A DNA stretch of 54,106 nucleotides from Acidobacteriota bacterium (GCA_029862975.1 JAOTWP010000010.1:1-54106); one strand, 5' to 3'; counted from the first letter of the stretch, positions 1 through 10,100 are shown. Notes: generated by a model from the letters alone, not told the origin. Made by a program: numbers and translations.

Positions 1-304
1 AGGCGGCGAGGATCGGGTAGGCGACGCTGTGGTCGCCGCCCAGGCAGATCAGCCGGCCGCCGTTCTCGAGCTGATCGTCCACCGCCCGCTCGATCTCGGC
101 GCGGCCGTCCTCGCCGCCCGTGAGGATGAGGTCGCCGAGGTCGGCGAAGCGGACTTCGGCGGCCAGGTCGAGGCCGGCCTCGGTGCCCCAGCCGCCGGCC
201 GCCGAATGGAGCGCGGCGCGGATCGCCGCCGGCCCCGCCGCCGCGCCGCGGGCGAAGCTCGCCGCCTCGTCCGTCGGCAGGCCGAGAAGGCAGACCAGGC
301 TCAG
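1..304 (-). CDS. agmatinase/arginase (ureohydrolase) family protein, N-terminal part
   Basis: The minus-strand reading contains LLGLPTDEAASF near its start and GGDHSVAYPI at the window edge. These are the N-terminal strand and the first metal-binding GGDHS motif of the agmatinase/arginase family, manganese enzymes that hydrolyse guanidino groups to urea. The remaining metal ligands (DAHxD and DxD) lie beyond the left edge, so substrate cannot be judged. No ATG, GTG or TTG occurs near the expected start. The best candidate is a CTG (302-304) about seven bases after a GGGAGA Shine-Dalgarno-like stretch. It overlaps the TGA of a 49-codon reading frame upstream. The family call is firm; the start is not. 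Confidence 0.8.
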   Translation of the reverse strand, partial: MSLVCLLGLPTDEAASFARGAAAGPAAIRAALHSAAGGWGTEAGLDLAAEVRFADLGDLILTGGEDGRAEIERAVDDQLENGGRLICLGGDHSVAYPILAA

Positions 305-450
305 CCGGTCTCTCCCGCGCCGCTCCCGCAGCCCTCGATCCGGTGGCTCACGACGAAGACGCCATCGTCCGGCTGATCGAACGCGATGACCGCCAGGGCC
401 GCCTGCGGCACCCGAGAGATCGCGATGACGAGGATGGCAGCAGCCTTCAT
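301..450 (-). CDS. possible 49-aa leader ORF overlapping the agmatinase start
   Basis: An ATG at 450 follows a strong GGGAGG sequence and opens a 49-codon frame whose hydrophobic start (MKAAAILVIAIS) resembles a short signal or membrane segment. Its TGA overlaps the apparent CTG start of the agmatinase gene by two bases, an arrangement that would allow translational coupling. It resembles no family I recognise. It could instead be the 5' end of the agmatinase gene put out of frame by a sequencing or real indel. The call rests only on the ribosome-binding site and the overlap. Confidence 0.3.
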   Translation of the reverse strand: MKAAAILVIAISRVPQAALAVIAFDQPDDGVFVVSHRIEGCGSGAGETG

Positions 451-520
451 GTCCGTTCCTCCCGTCTTTGCCGGCCGGGGGCGCCGCGGAGAAGCGACCC
501 GCGGCGGGCCGTCGGCCTTG

Positions 521-526
521 ATTGTA
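521..526 (-). promoter_or_regulatory. candidate -10 box for the leader/agmatinase transcript
   Basis: On the minus strand this reads TACAAT, one base from the consensus TATAAT, about 70 bases upstream of the ATG at 450. No convincing -35 box is present at the usual spacing. Confidence 0.3.
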
Positions 527-605
527 CGGCATGAGAGTCGGGCCGAGCCCGCCCGCCGCGACCGGCGATGGCCCGGTCGGGGGCTCGTGGTACTGCGAGA
601 GTCGC

Positions 606-874
606 AAAAGGACTTCGGGTAAGGAAAAGAGGGGCAGGTCCTCGCCTTGCCGCACCGGCCAGGTGACGCAACCTCCCTTCTACCCGATGTCCTTTCCTGA
701 ACCCGGTGACGCACGCGCCCTCCTACCCGAGGTCCCTTCCTGACCCCGGTGACGCACGCACCCTCTACCTGAGGTCCTTCCTGCATCGGGTAACGCACGC
801 ACCCTCTTACCCGATGTCTTTCCCTCGATCGGGTGACGCACGCACCCTCTTACCTGATGTCTTTTCCCGACTCT
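606..874. repeat. cluster of about 42-bp tandem repeats with TTACCYGATGTCTTTCC core
   Basis: Five imperfect units begin with GGTGACGCA or GGTAACGCA at about 662, 705, 748, 789 and 832, a period of 41-43 bases. Each contains a core like CTTACCCGATGTCTTTCC. The inverse core (AAAAGGACTTCGGGTAAGG, 606-624) stands once on the left, so the cluster can fold against it. The block fills the gap between the 3' end of the sulfatase operon and the agmatinase region. Related cores recur at 16995-17363 and inside the sulfatase-like gene. No open frame here looks coding. Confidence 0.75.
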
Positions 875-951
875 CGCACTACCCCGAGCGCCACGGAGAG
901 CGCAGCCAGAGGTTGGGCGTGGAGGTGCTTCCGAGCGGAGCTCGTATTCCC

Positions 952-3036
952 TCAGCCGTCCGCAAGCAGCGGCGCGAGGAGCGGGTCGGCCTGCGCTTCG
1001 GGCCGCAGGCCGGGCCGCGCCGCGAGCGCTTCGCCGAGGGCGCGGCGCGCCTCCTCGGCGCGGCCGGCGGCCGCCTCGACGCGGGCCAGCGCCAGGCGCG
1101 CTTCCGCGTACTCGGGCTCCGTGCGACTCGAGCGGGCCAGCCACGCTCGCGCTTCTTCGACCCGCTCGAGGCGGTAGAGGATCAGGCCCAGCGCTCCGGC
1201 ATGCCGGAACGCCGGCGCACCGGCCTGCGCCGCGGCCTCCTCGAGATGCCGGGCCGCGTCCGCGAGCCGGCCGGCGCCGAACTCGGCGAAGGCGAGCCGG
1301 CTCAGGCGGTCCGGAGAGCGCTCGAGCTCGGCCGCCCGGGTCAGGGCCGCGACCGCCCGCTCGACCTCGCCGCCGCGGCCCAGGGCGCCGCCCAGGTTCG
1401 ACCAGTGGCGGGCCACTCCCGGCTGGCGGCGGACGACCTCCATCCACTCCCCCGCCGCCGCCTGCCAGTCGCCGGCCTGGCCCAGGGCCTCGGCCAGCAG
1501 CGCCCGCGTCTCGACCTCGCCGGGGCCGCGCGCCAGCGCCCGCCGCAGGCGCTCGGCGGCGGCGGCGCTCTCCCCCAGCCGCAGCAGGGCGAGGCCGGAG
1601 CGCGACAGGGCGAAGGGGTTGTCCGGCTCCTCGGCGAGCGCCGCGTCGAGCTTGGCCAGGGCGCCCGCGAAGGCGCCCGCGTCCAGGAGCTCCTGGCCCT
1701 CGGTCAGCAGCCCACGCAGCGGTAAGCGGGCCTTGGGATCCGGCAGATCGGCCGGCGGCTCGCCCGGCGCGGCGCCGGCGCCGAGGTAGCCGAGCGCCCG
1801 CAGCTTGGCCAGCACCTCCGGATCGTCGACGCCCGAGCTCGCAACGGGCTCCCGGTCCAGGAACTGGCGCAGCATGCGGTGCATGGCCCGCCCCCGGGCG
1901 ACGTTGTCCGGGTAGACGTTGGTGGTCTCCATCGGGTCCTCGTCGAGCCGGTAGAGCTCGGGGACCGGCGCGGCGATCCACTTCCAGTCGCCGTGGCGCA
2001 CGCCGCGCAAAGGGGACCAGCCGTAGGAATGCCAGGGCTGAAAGGACTCCAGGTACGAAGGGGCGAGGGGCGGCTCGCCGCCTTCGAGGGTGGGACGCAA
2101 GCTGACTCCGTCGACGTCCAGAAGCGGCGGCAGCCCCGCGAGGTCGAGAATCGTGGGCGCCACGTCGACGAGGCCCGGGGCCCCCTCACCGCGGCCGGCC
2201 GCCACGATCCCCGGGTAGTGGAAGACGAGCGGCACCGCGATCGTGCTCTCGTACACGAAGTAGCCATGGCTCGCCTCGCCGTGCTCGCCCAGACTCTCGC
2301 CATGGTCGGCCGCGAAGACCGCGAGCCGCGGCGCCCCACCTGGAGTCTCTTCAGCCCTGCCCGCCGCTGCCGCTTCGAGTCCCGCGAGCAGCGTCCCGAT
2401 CGCGCGATCCACCACCGCCACCTCACCGTCGTACCCCCCGCGCGCCTCCTTACCTGGAGTCTTTTCCACCGGGTCGTACGGCAGGTGCGGATCGTAGAAA
2501 TGCACCCAGACGAACCAGGGACGTTGCGCCGTGCGCAGCCACCCGAGAGCCGCCGCCACGGTGTCCGGCGCCCGCCGCTCGAGCCACTGCCCCTCCCCCT
2601 CCGAGAGCGCGTCGTCGTAGTGCCCGAACCCCCGCGCCAGGCCGAAGGCACGGGAGAGCGGGTAGCCGCTGACGAAGGCCGCCGTCTCGTAGCCCGCCGC
2701 CGCGAAGGCCTCGGCCAGCAGGCGCGGCCCCGCTCCCAGCAGCTGGCCGTTGGCGCGCACCCCGTGGCGCGGCGGCACGAGCCCGGTGAGCAGGCTCGAG
2801 TGGGACGGCAGGGTCAGCGGCGACGGCGCGACGGCGCCGGCGAACGCGAAGCCCTCGCGCGCCAGCCGGTCGATGGCCGGCGTCGCGTCGCCGCCGGCGA
2901 CCCAGCCGAGGGCGTCCGGGCGCAGGGTGTCGACCGTGATCAGCAGGACGTCGGGGGCCGCGGCCGGGGGCGCGGCGGCGCCCGCCGGCAGCCCGCCGGC
3001 CAGGGCCAGGAGCAGGACTCCCCGCGCCGCCATCAT
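952..3036 (-). CDS. sulfatase-like hydrolase with C-terminal TPR repeats
   Basis: This is a secreted alkaline-phosphatase-superfamily enzyme of about 694 residues. Starting at the ATG at 3036 gives a signal peptide (MMAARGVLLLALAGG). The metal-binding DVLLITVDTLR follows directly, then PSPLTLPSHSSLLTG, the HDPHLPY-type loop (YDPHLPYDP) and ADHGESLGEHGE. From about residue 400 to the end there are TPR-like helical pairs. The usual CxPxR formylglycine motif of true sulfatases is absent. The nucleophile position reads as Thr or Ser, so the substrate could be a phosphate or sulfate ester. It is the last gene of a three-gene operon. An alternative ATG at 3102 overlaps the previous gene and would add 22 residues before the signal peptide. 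Confidence 0.88.
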   Translation of the reverse strand: MMAARGVLLLALAGGLPAGAAAPPAAAPDVLLITVDTLRPDALGWVAGGDATPAIDRLAREGFAFAGAVAPSPLTLPSHSSLLTGLVPPRHGVRANGQLLGAGPRLLAEAFAAAGYETAAFVSGYPLSRAFGLARGFGHYDDALSEGEGQWLERRAPDTVAAALGWLRTAQRPWFVWVHFYDPHLPYDPVEKTPGKEARGGYDGEVAVVDRAIGTLLAGLEAAAAGRAEETPGGAPRLAVFAADHGESLGEHGEASHGYFVYESTIAVPLVFHYPGIVAAGRGEGAPGLVDVAPTILDLAGLPPLLDVDGVSLRPTLEGGEPPLAPSYLESFQPWHSYGWSPLRGVRHGDWKWIAAPVPELYRLDEDPMETTNVYPDNVARGRAMHRMLRQFLDREPVASSGVDDPEVLAKLRALGYLGAGAAPGEPPADLPDPKARLPLRGLLTEGQELLDAGAFAGALAKLDAALAEEPDNPFALSRSGLALLRLGESAAAAERLRRALARGPGEVETRALLAEALGQAGDWQAAAGEWMEVVRRQPGVARHWSNLGGALGRGGEVERAVAALTRAAELERSPDRLSRLAFAEFGAGRLADAARHLEEAAAQAGAPAFRHAGALGLILYRLERVEEARAWLARSSRTEPEYAEARLALARVEAAAGRAEEARRALGEALAARPGLRPEAQADPLLAPLLADG

Positions 3037-3092
3037 CCCCGGGGCCGCCTCCCGCGGAGCCCGGGGACGAATCCGGGGAGATCGCTCGTTCT

Positions 3093-4886
3093 TCAGCGCC
3101 ATGCGATCGTGTGCTCCTCGTGGTCGCCGGGCGGCGGCACGTCGCGAGCCCGCACCGGCCGCCCGTCGACGACCAGCTCCGGCGCGGCGGCGTAGCGCGC
3201 CGCCTCGGCGGCCAGCAGCAGCCCGCCGGCCGCCAACGCGGCGAGCGTCAGGCGACGGCCGCCGGGCCGCCAGCGGGCGAGCAGCCGCTCGCCGGCGAGG
3301 GCGAGGGCCAGCGCCACGACCGGGATCGTCGTGGCGCCCTGGCGCGCGTAGCCGTAGAAGAGCACCGTGACCGCCAGCTTGCTGGCCAAGAAAAGCAGCC
3401 AGACGCGAGCCGGCGCGCGCTGCCAGGCGAGGACGAGCCCCCAGGCCACGACCGCGAGCATGAGCGCCCGCCAGGCCGCCGGCCAGCGGCCTTCGGGGGT
3501 CGCCAGGTCGACGGCGCGGCGCAGGCCGCCGCCGGCCAGCGGTGCGTTCCAGCCCGTCCAGCCGAGCGTCGCCCCGCGCCAGAAGATCGCCAGCTTGCGG
3601 CCGGCCAGCCGGAGCGCCGCGCCCGGATGCGAGCGGATCCACCGCCAGCCGACGGCGTAGCCCTCGTTGACGAGCCGCAGATGGCCCGGATACGTGAAGG
3701 CGAGATCGCGCGGCGGCAGCCCGGCGACGAGGGCGGCCGGCCAGGCGCCCCGGCCGCCGGCCAGGGGGGGAGGCGCGGCGAGGGGCGCCGGATCGAAGCC
3801 GCCGTGGGACCGCGAGTGGTTCGCCAGCGCGAAGTTCAGCCCGCCCGTCGAGACGACGAAGGGGCGCGCCGCGAGCGGCCTGGGGCAATAGCCGAAGGCC
3901 TCCGCGAGCAGCCCGAAGTCTTCCGCCCGTACGACGCGGCGCTGGCGATGGGCCACCGTCGCGGCCACGAAGTTGGCCGCCGGGCGGCGGAGGAACGCCG
4001 GCAGGGCGTCGCGGGCCGCCAGCGCTCCCGGCTCCCAGTCCAGGGAGGCCAGCGCGGCCTCCTGGGCCGCGAAAGCTCGCTCGCTGGCGGCGCCCGTGGC
4101 CGGCGGCCCCGTGTTGAAGTCGTGGAGGCGCCCCCAGATCGTCAGCTGCCAGGGGGCGAGAACTGCGGCGAAGGCCAGCCCGGCCACGGCGGCGGCGCGC
4201 GCCACCCGGCGGCGGCCGCTCCCCGCCCGCCAGCCCCACGCCAGCCATGCCAGGGCGAGAAAGAAGAACAGGGCGTGCTCCACGCGGATCAGGCAGGCCA
4301 GGGCGTTGAGCCCACCCCACGCGGCGACCGGCAGCAGCCGGTCCGCCCGGCGCGCAGCCTCGGTCAGCAGCAGGATGCACCCGACGACCACCAGGTAGGG
4401 GGTCTCGTTGTTGAGCGAGGTCGAGAGCATCAGGAGGCCGCTCGAGCCGGCGCAGACGAGGCCGGTGAGAATCCCCACCCGCGTGCCGCAGGCGCGCCGC
4501 GCCGCCAGGGCGAAGAGGACGACGGCGAGCGCCCCGAGCAGCGCCTGGCAGAAGCCGGCGACGGCCAGCCCGGGGCGGCTGCCGTCCCACACCGCCGCCA
4601 GCAGCCAGGCCATCCCCGGCGGCCGGATCGGCACCCCGAGCTCGAACGGCCGCCCGGCGGCCAGGGCCCGGGCGTAGTCGAGCCACATCCAGGCGTCGCC
4701 CTGGTAGCCGGCGGCGCCCGGCCACGCCGCGTCGGCCGTGGCGCGCCAGAAGAGGAGGCGCACGGCGAGGGCGAGGGCGAAGAGCGCCGCCCACCCTGCC
4801 CAGCGGTCGCCGGCGCCGCCCCGGCGCCGCCCGGCACCCCTGGCCCCGCCGCCCGCCCGACCCGCTCCCAGAGTCACTCGCGCCAT
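3093..4886 (-). CDS. GT39/ArnT-like polytopic membrane glycosyltransferase, putative
   Basis: This 597-residue protein carries many hydrophobic segments, among them WAALFALALAVRLLFW, ALLGALAVVLFALAA, and a cluster near the C-terminus. A GYQGDAWMWLDYARAL stretch follows the first membrane helix, where dolichyl-phosphate-mannose and ArnT-type transferases carry their acidic catalytic loop. Such enzymes use lipid-linked sugars at the outer face of the inner membrane. The start overlaps the upstream sulfatase gene by 13 bases and the stop lies close to the next one, so all three are probably co-translated. The fold assignment is fairly good; donor and acceptor are unknown. Confidence 0.7.
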   Translation of the reverse strand: MARVTLGAGRAGGGARGAGRRRGGAGDRWAGWAALFALALAVRLLFWRATADAAWPGAAGYQGDAWMWLDYARALAAGRPFELGVPIRPPGMAWLLAAVWDGSRPGLAVAGFCQALLGALAVVLFALAARRACGTRVGILTGLVCAGSSGLLMLSTSLNNETPYLVVVGCILLLTEAARRADRLLPVAAWGGLNALACLIRVEHALFFFLALAWLAWGWRAGSGRRRVARAAAVAGLAFAAVLAPWQLTIWGRLHDFNTGPPATGAASERAFAAQEAALASLDWEPGALAARDALPAFLRRPAANFVAATVAHRQRRVVRAEDFGLLAEAFGYCPRPLAARPFVVSTGGLNFALANHSRSHGGFDPAPLAAPPPLAGGRGAWPAALVAGLPPRDLAFTYPGHLRLVNEGYAVGWRWIRSHPGAALRLAGRKLAIFWRGATLGWTGWNAPLAGGGLRRAVDLATPEGRWPAAWRALMLAVVAWGLVLAWQRAPARVWLLFLASKLAVTVLFYGYARQGATTIPVVALALALAGERLLARWRPGGRRLTLAALAAGGLLLAAEAARYAAAPELVVDGRPVRARDVPPPGDHEEHTIAWR

Positions 4887-7027
4887 GGCTCCGGCGGCTC
4901 GTCGAGGTCCGCCGCCGGCTCCCTTCGCCCCCCGTAGGCGAGCAGCAGCCGGCGCGCCTCGACGCCGGCCGGCGAGCCGCCGCCGGCCCGCGCCGCCCGC
5001 TCGAGCATGGCGAGCGCTTCGTCCGTCCTCCCCAGGCGGGCGAGCAGCTGCCCCGTCCGCAACAGGGCGCTGGCGTCGCCCGGAGCGAGCTCGACCGCTC
5101 GCCCGAAACGCCGCGCGGCGAGCTCGAGGTCGCCCGCCCGCTCGGCGGCCTCGCCCCAGCTCCACCAGGCCGCCGCCAGCGTGGGCACCAGCCGCGTCGC
5201 CCGGGCGAGGTGGTCCTCGGCGGCGGCCCCGTCGCCCGCCGCGAGCGCGATCTGCCCCAGCCGGGTGGAGATCCCGGCGCTCACCGTGCCCGCCGCCAGC
5301 GCTTCCTCGAGCAGCGCGCGCTCGGCCGCGCCGTCGCCTCCCATGGCGGCGAGCTGGGCCAGGCCGAGCCAGGCGCCGGCCAGCCGCGGGTTCAAGTCGA
5401 GGGCCTGGCGAAAGGCCGCCGTGGCGCCCGCCGCGTCGCCGGCGGCGAGCCGGGCGTTGGCGAGCCGCAGGTGCAGGAAATCGAGGCGCGGGTTGATCTC
5501 GAGGGCTCTCTCGAGCAGCGCCACGCCGCGCGGCGCGTCGCCCGTGGCGAACCGGGCGTCCGCGGCCCGCATGAGAAAGGGGACGTTGGCCGGATTGCGC
5601 CGCACGAGATCGTCGAGGCGCGTCCGGGCCGCCCACAGGTCGCCGGCGCTCATCAGGGCCTTGGCCTCCTCGAACTCGGCAAGCATCCGGATGCCGTCCT
5701 TCGGGTCGATGTCGTCGGTGCTGCCGCCCGTGACCCCGGACAGGTAGCCGAGGGCGCGCAGCCGCGCGTCGAGCTCGGGGTCGTCCACCGGTCGCGCCGC
5801 GGGCGCGCTGCCGGGGTCCACGGCAAAGGCGGCGAGCGCCGCGCGCATCGCGGCCGCGCGTCGCGGCTCGGCGGCCGCGAGATTGCGGCTCTCGGCGGGG
5901 TCTGCGGCGAAGTCGTAGAGCTCGGGGCGCGGCGCCTGCACGTAGCGATGGCTGCCCACCGTCACCGCCAGCATGGAGCTCCAGCCGTAGGCCGTGGCCG
6001 GCAGCCAGGTCTCGCCGTAGACCGGGCGCTTCGCGTCCCCGGCCTCGCCGAAGAGCTCGCTCAGCGGCGGCCCGAGCCCGGCCGGCGGCGGCAGCCCCGC
6101 CAGGCCCAGCAGGGAGGGCGCGAGGTCCTTGGCGGCGACGGTGCGCTCGACCACCCGGCCGCCGGCGGCGCCCGGCCCGGCCACGATCAGCGGCACCTCG
6201 AGGGCGGCCCGGTAGAGCAGGATCCCGTGGGCCCGCTCGCCGTGCTCGCCGAGCATCTCGCCGTGGTCGCCCACCGCCGCCACGATCCGCCGCTCCGGGT
6301 CGCCCGGCAGCCCGGCCAGCAGCCGCCCGAGCTGCTCGTCGACGAAGGCGATCTCGGAAGCGTAGCGCCGCTGCGGCGGCGCGTCCGCGGGCAGACCGCC
6401 GCGGGCGACGTAGGGCGAATGCGGATCGTAGTAGTGCACCCAGAGGAAGTAGGGCCGCCCCGCCGCGAGCCCGGCGCTCCAGGCCAGAGCCGCCTCGGTG
6501 ACGGCGGCCGCGTCGCGCTCCGGGTAGCCGTACTCCCCCACCACCTCCGCCGTGAGCCGGTCGTCGTAGCGTGCGAAGCCGCGGTCGAGGCCGAAGCGAT
6601 GGTCGAGCACTCCCGAGGCGACGAAGGCGGCGGTCGCGTAGCCGGCTTCGGCAAAGGCCTCGGCGAGCGTCGGCAGCGACTCGGGGAGCGTGGCCATCCC
6701 GTTGTCGTGCAGCCCGTGGCGCGGCGGGTCGACGCCGGTCATCAGGCTGGCGTGGGCGGGAAGGGTCAGCGGCGAGGGCGTCAGGGCGCGGGCGAAGCGC
6801 GTGCCGCGCGCCGCCAGGGCGTCGAGGGTGGGGGTGCGGGCGGCGGCGGCGCCGTAGCAGCCGATGGAGTCGGCGCGGGTGGTGTCGAGGGTGACGAGCA
6901 CGACGTCGGGCGCCGGCGCCGCGCCGGCCGGCGGCAGGGCCGCGGCGGCGAGCCCTACGGCGGCGACCCACGACCGGAGCTTCGATCGCGAGCCGGGGCA
7001 AACCCTGGGCGGCGGCTGGCAGCGCAC
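4874..7027 (-). CDS. sulfatase-like hydrolase with C-terminal TPR repeats
   Basis: This is a paralogue of the gene at 952-3036, 717 residues from a GTG start. It shows a signal peptide (SWVAAVGLAAAALPPAGAA), DVVLVTLDTTRADSIGCYG, TPSPLTLPAHASLMTG, YYDPHSPY and GDHGEMLGEHGERAHG. A TPR-rich C-terminal half of more than 200 residues follows. As in the paralogue, the CxPxR sulfatase signature is replaced by LTLPAH, so the enzyme may be a phosphodiesterase or phosphatase rather than a formylglycine sulfatase. It is the first gene of the operon and runs divergently from the metallopeptidase gene. The GTG start is chosen because the signal peptide follows it; no strong ribosome-binding site is visible. 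Confidence 0.85.
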   Translation of the reverse strand: MRCQPPPRVCPGSRSKLRSWVAAVGLAAAALPPAGAAPAPDVVLVTLDTTRADSIGCYGAAAARTPTLDALAARGTRFARALTPSPLTLPAHASLMTGVDPPRHGLHDNGMATLPESLPTLAEAFAEAGYATAAFVASGVLDHRFGLDRGFARYDDRLTAEVVGEYGYPERDAAAVTEAALAWSAGLAAGRPYFLWVHYYDPHSPYVARGGLPADAPPQRRYASEIAFVDEQLGRLLAGLPGDPERRIVAAVGDHGEMLGEHGERAHGILLYRAALEVPLIVAGPGAAGGRVVERTVAAKDLAPSLLGLAGLPPPAGLGPPLSELFGEAGDAKRPVYGETWLPATAYGWSSMLAVTVGSHRYVQAPRPELYDFAADPAESRNLAAAEPRRAAAMRAALAAFAVDPGSAPAARPVDDPELDARLRALGYLSGVTGGSTDDIDPKDGIRMLAEFEEAKALMSAGDLWAARTRLDDLVRRNPANVPFLMRAADARFATGDAPRGVALLERALEINPRLDFLHLRLANARLAAGDAAGATAAFRQALDLNPRLAGAWLGLAQLAAMGGDGAAERALLEEALAAGTVSAGISTRLGQIALAAGDGAAAEDHLARATRLVPTLAAAWWSWGEAAERAGDLELAARRFGRAVELAPGDASALLRTGQLLARLGRTDEALAMLERAARAGGGSPAGVEARRLLLAYGGRREPAADLDEPPEPWRE

Positions 7028-7070
7028 ACGCGGATCATACCGGCCGGCCGTGGCCCCGGCGCGAGGGTGC

Positions 7071-7076
7071 TACACT
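7071..7076 (+). promoter_or_regulatory. candidate -10 box of the metallopeptidase gene
   Basis: TACACT within GGTGCTACACTGCGC lies about 85 bases upstream of the TTG start at 7159. It is a plausible extended -10 element. No clear -35 box is seen. Confidence 0.35.
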
Positions 7077-7158
7077 GCGCGCTCATCACCACGAACGGGA
7101 CGAGCCCCGAGACCTGCGGCTCGGCTCCCCGAACCCCTACCGCCGAGGAGGAACGACC

Positions 7159-10100
7159 TTGCGAATTCTCAGACCCTTCGCCCTCGCCCTCGCTTTCGGA
7201 CTGACGCTCACGACGGGGGCCTCCGCCCTCGTCTACGGGCCGGCCTCCGACATCGCGGGCTTTCGCGACCCGAGCATCAACATCGCCAACGCCTACCAGC
7301 CGCTCGCGGCGCTCGCCCCCGAAGACGCCGCGGCGCTGGCCGACGCCCTCGCCGCTCTCGGCGTGGCGCCCGGCAACGCCTTCGTCGACGTCCGCAGCAA
7401 CCGCTGGGGGACCCTCATGCCGGCCATGCCCCTCGTCCCGGGCGGCGGCGTCGGCAACGACCTCGACTGGGAGACCCTGGGAGCCGCGGCGCCGGCCAAC
7501 GCCAAGGAGCTCGAGCGCGCCGTCTGGAAGCGATTCGTCGAGTACCTGAGCGCCAACGCGGAGAGCCTGCGCGTCGACGTGGCCGACCTGCCCCAGGGCA
7601 AGGTGACGGTCCACGGCGCCGGCGACCTGATCCAGATCTGGGCGCCCCGCGTCCACGACGGCATCCAGGTGCGGGACAGCTCGCTCACCGCCGTCGTCAA
7701 CCGCGGCAACCTGATCCTCTTCGGCGCCATCAAGTGGGGCGACGTCGAGACTCCGGGCGACCCGGCCATCACGGCGGCGCAGGCCTTCGCGGCGCTGGCC
7801 GGCCGGATCGAGCAGCCCGTCGTCTTCCAGCGCAAGGCGGCCTACCTCGAGTACGTTCCGACCGCCGCCGGCGAGACGCTCGCCGACGTCGAGCCCGGCC
7901 GCGGCTACGGCCACGTCCTCGCCTGGGTGCTGTCGCCGAAGATCGAGGGCGACGCCGGGCGCTGGGAGGCGCTCGTCGACGCCCATACCGGCGACGTGCT
8001 CGCCCTCCAGGACTTGAACCAGTACGCCGGCGGCCCGGCGCAGCGCCGGGTGCAGGGCGGCGTCCTGCCGGTCAGCAACGACGGCGTGCCGCCGGACGGC
8101 GTCGAGCAGGCCGGCTGGCCGATGCCTTGGGCCGACCTCACGGTGCTGGGCAACACGGTGTTCGCCGACGTGGGCGGCAACCTGCCGTTCTGCAGCGGCG
8201 CCGTCATGAGCACCTCGCTCGACGGCCAGTTCATGCGGATGAACGACAACTGCGGCCCGATCTCCGACTCGACCGGCGCCGACATCCTCGACCTCGGAAC
8301 GAGCGCTGGCACCGACTGCACCGTGCCGCCGGGCGGCTCGCCGGGCAATACTCACGCCTCGCGCTCCGGCTTCCACGAGCTCAACCAGGTCAAGGCCCAG
8401 GCCCGCGGCCAGCTGCCCGGCAATCTCTGGCCGCAGGGGGTGCTGCAGGCCAACATGAACATCAACTCCACCTGCAACGCGTTCTGGGACGGCTCGACCG
8501 TCAACTTCTACCGCTCCGGCGGCGGCTGCGCCAACACCGGCGAGCTGGCCGGCGTCTACGACCACGAGTGGGGCCACGGCATGGACAACTTCGACGCCGT
8601 GCCGACGATCTCGAACCCGGGCGAGGGCATCGCCGACATCTACGCGGCGCTCCGCCTGAACGACTCCTGCATGGGCCGCAACTTCCTGCCCGGCAACTGC
8701 AGCGGCTACGGCGACCCTTGCACCCAGTGCTCCGGCGTGCGCGACATCGACTGGGCCAACCGGGCCTCGGGCCAGCCGCACGACATCACGAGCCCCTTCC
8801 CCGTCGGGATCGACGCCCTCTGCGGCTCCGGTGGCGGCACGCCCTGCGGCGGCCCGACCCACTGCGAGGGCGCCGTCTACGCCGAGGCCGTGTGGGACCT
8901 CTTCAACCGCGACCTGCCCACCGCCGGCGTCGACCACGTGACGGCCATCGAGATCGCCGCGCGGCTCACCTATCTGGGCGGCGGCATGGCCAACAACTGG
9001 TTCCAATGCGTGCCCAACTTCGGCGGCTGCAACGCCGACGGCGGCTACCTCAACTTCCTGGCGGCCGACGACGACGACGGCGACCTCGCCAACGGCACGC
9101 CGAACATGCAGGTCATCTTCGACGCCTTCGACCGCCACGAGATCGCCTGCAACGTGCCGACGGTCCAGAACGGCGGCTGCGCCGGCGGCCCGAGCACGGC
9201 GCCGGCGATCGCCGTCACGGCGCTCGACAAGGGGGCGCTCGTCGACATCCAGACCGTGCCGGCGGGAACGGTGAAGTACGACGTCTACCGCACCGACGGC
9301 GTCTTCGGCTGCGACCAGGGCAAGATCAAGGTCGGCTCGGTCGACGTCCCGGTGAACGCGACGGAGAGCAGCCTCCTCTTTGCCGACGAAGGCCTGCAGA
9401 ACGGGCGCGAGTACTGGTACACCGTCATCGCGGTGGGCTCGTCCGACGCCTGCCGGAGCCCGGCGGCGACCTGCACCGCCGTCACCCCGGTCCCGGGGCC
9501 CAACCTCAACGTCCGCGAGGAGACCGGCAGCTTCACCTTCAACACCGGCGACGGCGACGTCTTCCTCGACAACTGCGAGGAGTCGTCGCTCTCCTTCGAC
9601 GTCAGCAACATCGGCACGGGCACCCAGACCAACGTCCGGATCGTCAGCGTCGAGTTCCCGTCGCACCCGACGTCGCTGCTCACGGTGTCGCTGCCAGCCG
9701 TCATCGACAACAGCATGAACGCCTGCCAGAACGCCACCGGCAGCATCAGCTTCCAACCGCGGGACATGGCCAGCGACGACACCTTCGTCGTGGAGGTCGG
9801 CGTGACCAGCGACGAGCTCGGAGGCGTGGTCAAGACCGGAACGTTCAGCATCGGCTTCGTCGAGAGCGACCTGCAGTCGTTCGCCAGCAAGAACTTCGAC
9901 TTCGAGGCCGACGAGAACGGCTGGGTCGTCGACCAGGGCACGTTCGTGCGCACCGACGCGATCGGCGGCGCCAACGGCACGACCTGGTACGAGCAGTCGT
10001 CGGCCTTCCTCAACATGCAGTGCGACGTCATCCGGTCGCCGCTGATGGTCGTCGATCCGGCGTCGACGATGTCGCTCTACACCAACTTCGACATCGAGCC

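Noticed and set aside
606-874. Possible CRISPR array from the regular 41-43 bp period
   Set aside because: There are no unique spacers; similarity extends through the whole unit, no cas genes are present, and the unit is a simple tandem repeat.
952-7027. Genuine formylglycine sulfatases
   Set aside because: Neither paralogue has the CxPxR or SxPxR motif required for formylglycine formation, so they are called sulfatase-like only.
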